Shown piece by piece: positions 12,591-13,931 of a stretch of DNA of 13,931 nt (positions within the stretch are counted from its first letter, which is position 1; each line of letters opens with the position of its first letter). Where the stretch lies: the NCBI GenBank assembly GCA_026993705.1, contig JALWSJ010000325.1:1-13931 (forward strand), written 5' to 3'. Made by a program: the position numbers and the translations under genes. The stretch comes from Flavobacteriales bacterium. GTDB taxonomy: Bacteria > Bacteroidota > Bacteroidia > Flavobacteriales_D > Parvicellaceae. Under the pieces are notes generated by a model. The model saw nothing but the letters and a program-made list of their open reading frames with translations, searched no databases and had not been told where the DNA came from.

Positions 12591-13931
12591 TTATCTCAAT
12601 TCTGCTTTAAGTTGTTCTTGCAAGCCTTTTTGTATTTTACCCATTACTTTATCTATTTCCTTGTCTTTTAATGTTTTATTCTCGTCTTGCAAGACAAACC
12701 GAACTGCGTATGACTTTTTGCCCTCCGGCATATTTTTACCTTTATATACATCAAAAAGAGAAACTTCTTTCAATAGTCGCTTATCGCTTTTTCGGGCTAT
12801 TTGTTCTATTTGCTCGAAACTGATAGTGTCGTCTAACAACAAAGATAAATCTCGTTTTACAGCTGGATATTTAGTTAATTCTTTAAATTTAACTTTGTTC
12901 ATTACCAGTAAATCAAGCACGGTTTCCCAATAGATTACCGCCATAAAAACGTCTTTTTTTATTCCGAATTGTTTTACGATGTCGTTTCTTACCCAACCGA
13001 TATCCGCTACTTTTTTCTTTGCTATTTTGTAGGTTAAACCATCGGCAAATAAATCATTTTTTGTTGATGAAACGGAATTGTTTTTCCAAATTCCCAATCG
13101 TTTGAAAAGGGCTTCAGCTACTGCTTTAACAGTAAAGAAACTCACTTCATTGTGATTGGAGTTCCAACGTTCTTCTTCTTTGTTTCCACTGATGGTTACC
13201 AATAGCTGTTGTTCTTCATGATAACAGCTCTCAAATTTTTGATAAATTTTACCAAATTCAAATAATTTAATGTTTTCAGCACCGTGATTTTGGTTTAAGC
13301 GAACAGCTTCCAATCCGTTAAAAACCAAAGTTTGTCGCATTACATCCAATTCAGAGCTCAAAGGATTGAGAATTTTTACGGAATAATCGTCTTGAATAGA
13401 TTTACTTTTTGCTACATCTACATAAGCAGACTTCGTTAGAGAATTTGACATTGCCTCAAAATATCCGATTCCTGAAAGCCAATCCGAAATATAGTTTTGG
13501 TGTTTTTCTTTATCCAATTTTGGACGATAAGAAATGGAGGTGTTTAACTTCTCGGGAAGTGGTACATTATTGAACCCATAAATACGAAGAACTTCCTCAG
13601 CGATATCTGCTTCTCTTTGAACATCTACTCGATATGCAGGGACTTCAACTTTGATAGAATCTTCTTTTGTATCTAAAATTTGAATATCTAAAAACGTCAG
13701 TATTTGTTCAATTTCTCCAGCTTTAAAATCAACTCCGCAAAGCTGTCCGATTCTTTTTTTATTGACCCAAAATGTGAAATTCTCGATGGGTTTTGGATAA
13801 ATATCAACAACATCTCCGGCTATTTTACCGCCGGCTATTTCTTTTATCAAAAGAGCAGCTCTCTTTAGAGTATCAATAGTAATGTTCGGGTCTATTCCTC
13901 TCTCGAAGCGGAAAGAAGCATCAGTGTTTAG
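12591..13931 (-). CDS. pheT: phenylalanyl-tRNA synthetase beta subunit (PheT), N-terminus beyond the window
   Basis: The beta subunit of the alpha2-beta2 enzyme that charges tRNA-Phe. The frame is open through the right edge, so the visible 446 residues are the C-terminal part of a protein usually near 800 residues; the 5' end is outside. From the edge: NTDASFRFERGIDP (about 2-15), leading to AALLIKEIAGG; a B5 domain around IGQLCGVDFKAGEIEQILTFL and VEVPAYRVDVQREADIAEEV; the catalytic-like core with LNPLSSELDVMRQTLV and LFEFGKIYQ; and finally the FDX-ACB anticodon-binding domain in the last 95 residues, with LTKYPAVKRDLSLLLDD and VRFVLQDENKTLKDKEID. A later internal start at 13850 is only the first TTG in the frame and is not the real start. 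It heads the operon seen here; pheS is not visible. Confidence 0.93.
   Translation of the reverse strand, partial: LNTDASFRFERGIDPNITIDTLKRAALLIKEIAGGKIAGDVVDIYPKPIENFTFWVNKKRIGQLCGVDFKAGEIEQILTFLDIQILDTKEDSIKVEVPAYRVDVQREADIAEEVLRIYGFNNVPLPEKLNTSISYRPKLDKEKHQNYISDWLSGIGYFEAMSNSLTKSAYVDVAKSKSIQDDYSVKILNPLSSELDVMRQTLVFNGLEAVRLNQNHGAENIKLFEFGKIYQKFESCYHEEQQLLVTISGNKEEERWNSNHNEVSFFTVKAVAEALFKRLGIWKNNSVSSTKNDLFADGLTYKIAKKKVADIGWVRNDIVKQFGIKKDVFMAVIYWETVLDLLVMNKVKFKELTKYPAVKRDLSLLLDDTISFEQIEQIARKSDKRLLKEVSLFDVYKGKNMPEGKKSYAVRFVLQDENKTLKDKEIDKVMGKIQKGLQEQLKAELR

Noticed and set aside
1..13931. CRISPR array, tRNA, rRNA, prophage, toxin-antitoxin or defence island
   Set aside because: No regularly spaced repeats, no cloverleaf-like sequence, no recognisable phage, toxin or nuclease genes; outside the edge IS fragment all genes belong to ordinary housekeeping or envelope families.

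Overview
This is a chromosomal stretch from a member of the Bacteroidota, most likely family Flavobacteriaceae; the genus cannot be fixed from the sequence. Four things point there: AT-rich DNA, Bacteroidota-type promoter boxes (TAnnTTTG) in front of several genes, a secreted protein with the gliding-associated (type IX secretion) C-terminal sorting domain, and the flavobacterial flavour of the TonB-like, Lgt, PhoH and MoeB/rhodanese proteins. Most of the window is housekeeping sequence. I found no CRISPR array, tRNA, rRNA, prophage, toxin-antitoxin pair or recognisable defence locus.

Layout. Positions 1-111 are the 3' tail of an IS30-family transposase cut by the window edge. A DUF302 protein follows (165-557, +). 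A TonB-like periplasmic energy transducer (576-1328, -) is divergent from lgt across an intergenic region carrying both promoters. The rightward group lgt, LEA14-like lipoprotein, murI (1637-4065) serves the cell envelope: Lgt would lipidate proteins such as its neighbour, and MurI makes D-glutamate for peptidoglycan. murI converges on a T9SS-sorted surface or secreted protein (4062-5312, -), the two genes overlapping by four bases. Next on the minus strand are a 49-residue membrane protein gene (5480-5629) and a SAM hydroxide adenosyltransferase (DUF62) family gene (5708-6526). A gene-free region of about 350 bases then holds a 184-bp imperfect palindrome (6561-6744). phoH and purC abut on the plus strand (6883-8787). 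They converge on a four-gene leftward operon, pheT (5' end beyond the window), a lysophospholipid acyltransferase, holB and a moeB/thiF-rhodanese fusion (13931 down to 9042), whose genes abut or overlap. The convergent gap (8788-9041) is packed with strong stem-loops.

How it works together. There is no single pathway; the neighbours share envelope biogenesis, translation, replication and purine synthesis. The most unusual material is non-coding: the long palindrome upstream of phoH, the composite hairpin element after purC, and a duplicated promoter/start-codon motif before lgt. At protein level the points to check are a DUF62 protein with Asn in place of the expected catalytic Asp, a MoeB-like protein without its zinc cysteines, and two genes that appear to start at TTG. 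I do not see a convincing new multi-gene system here.
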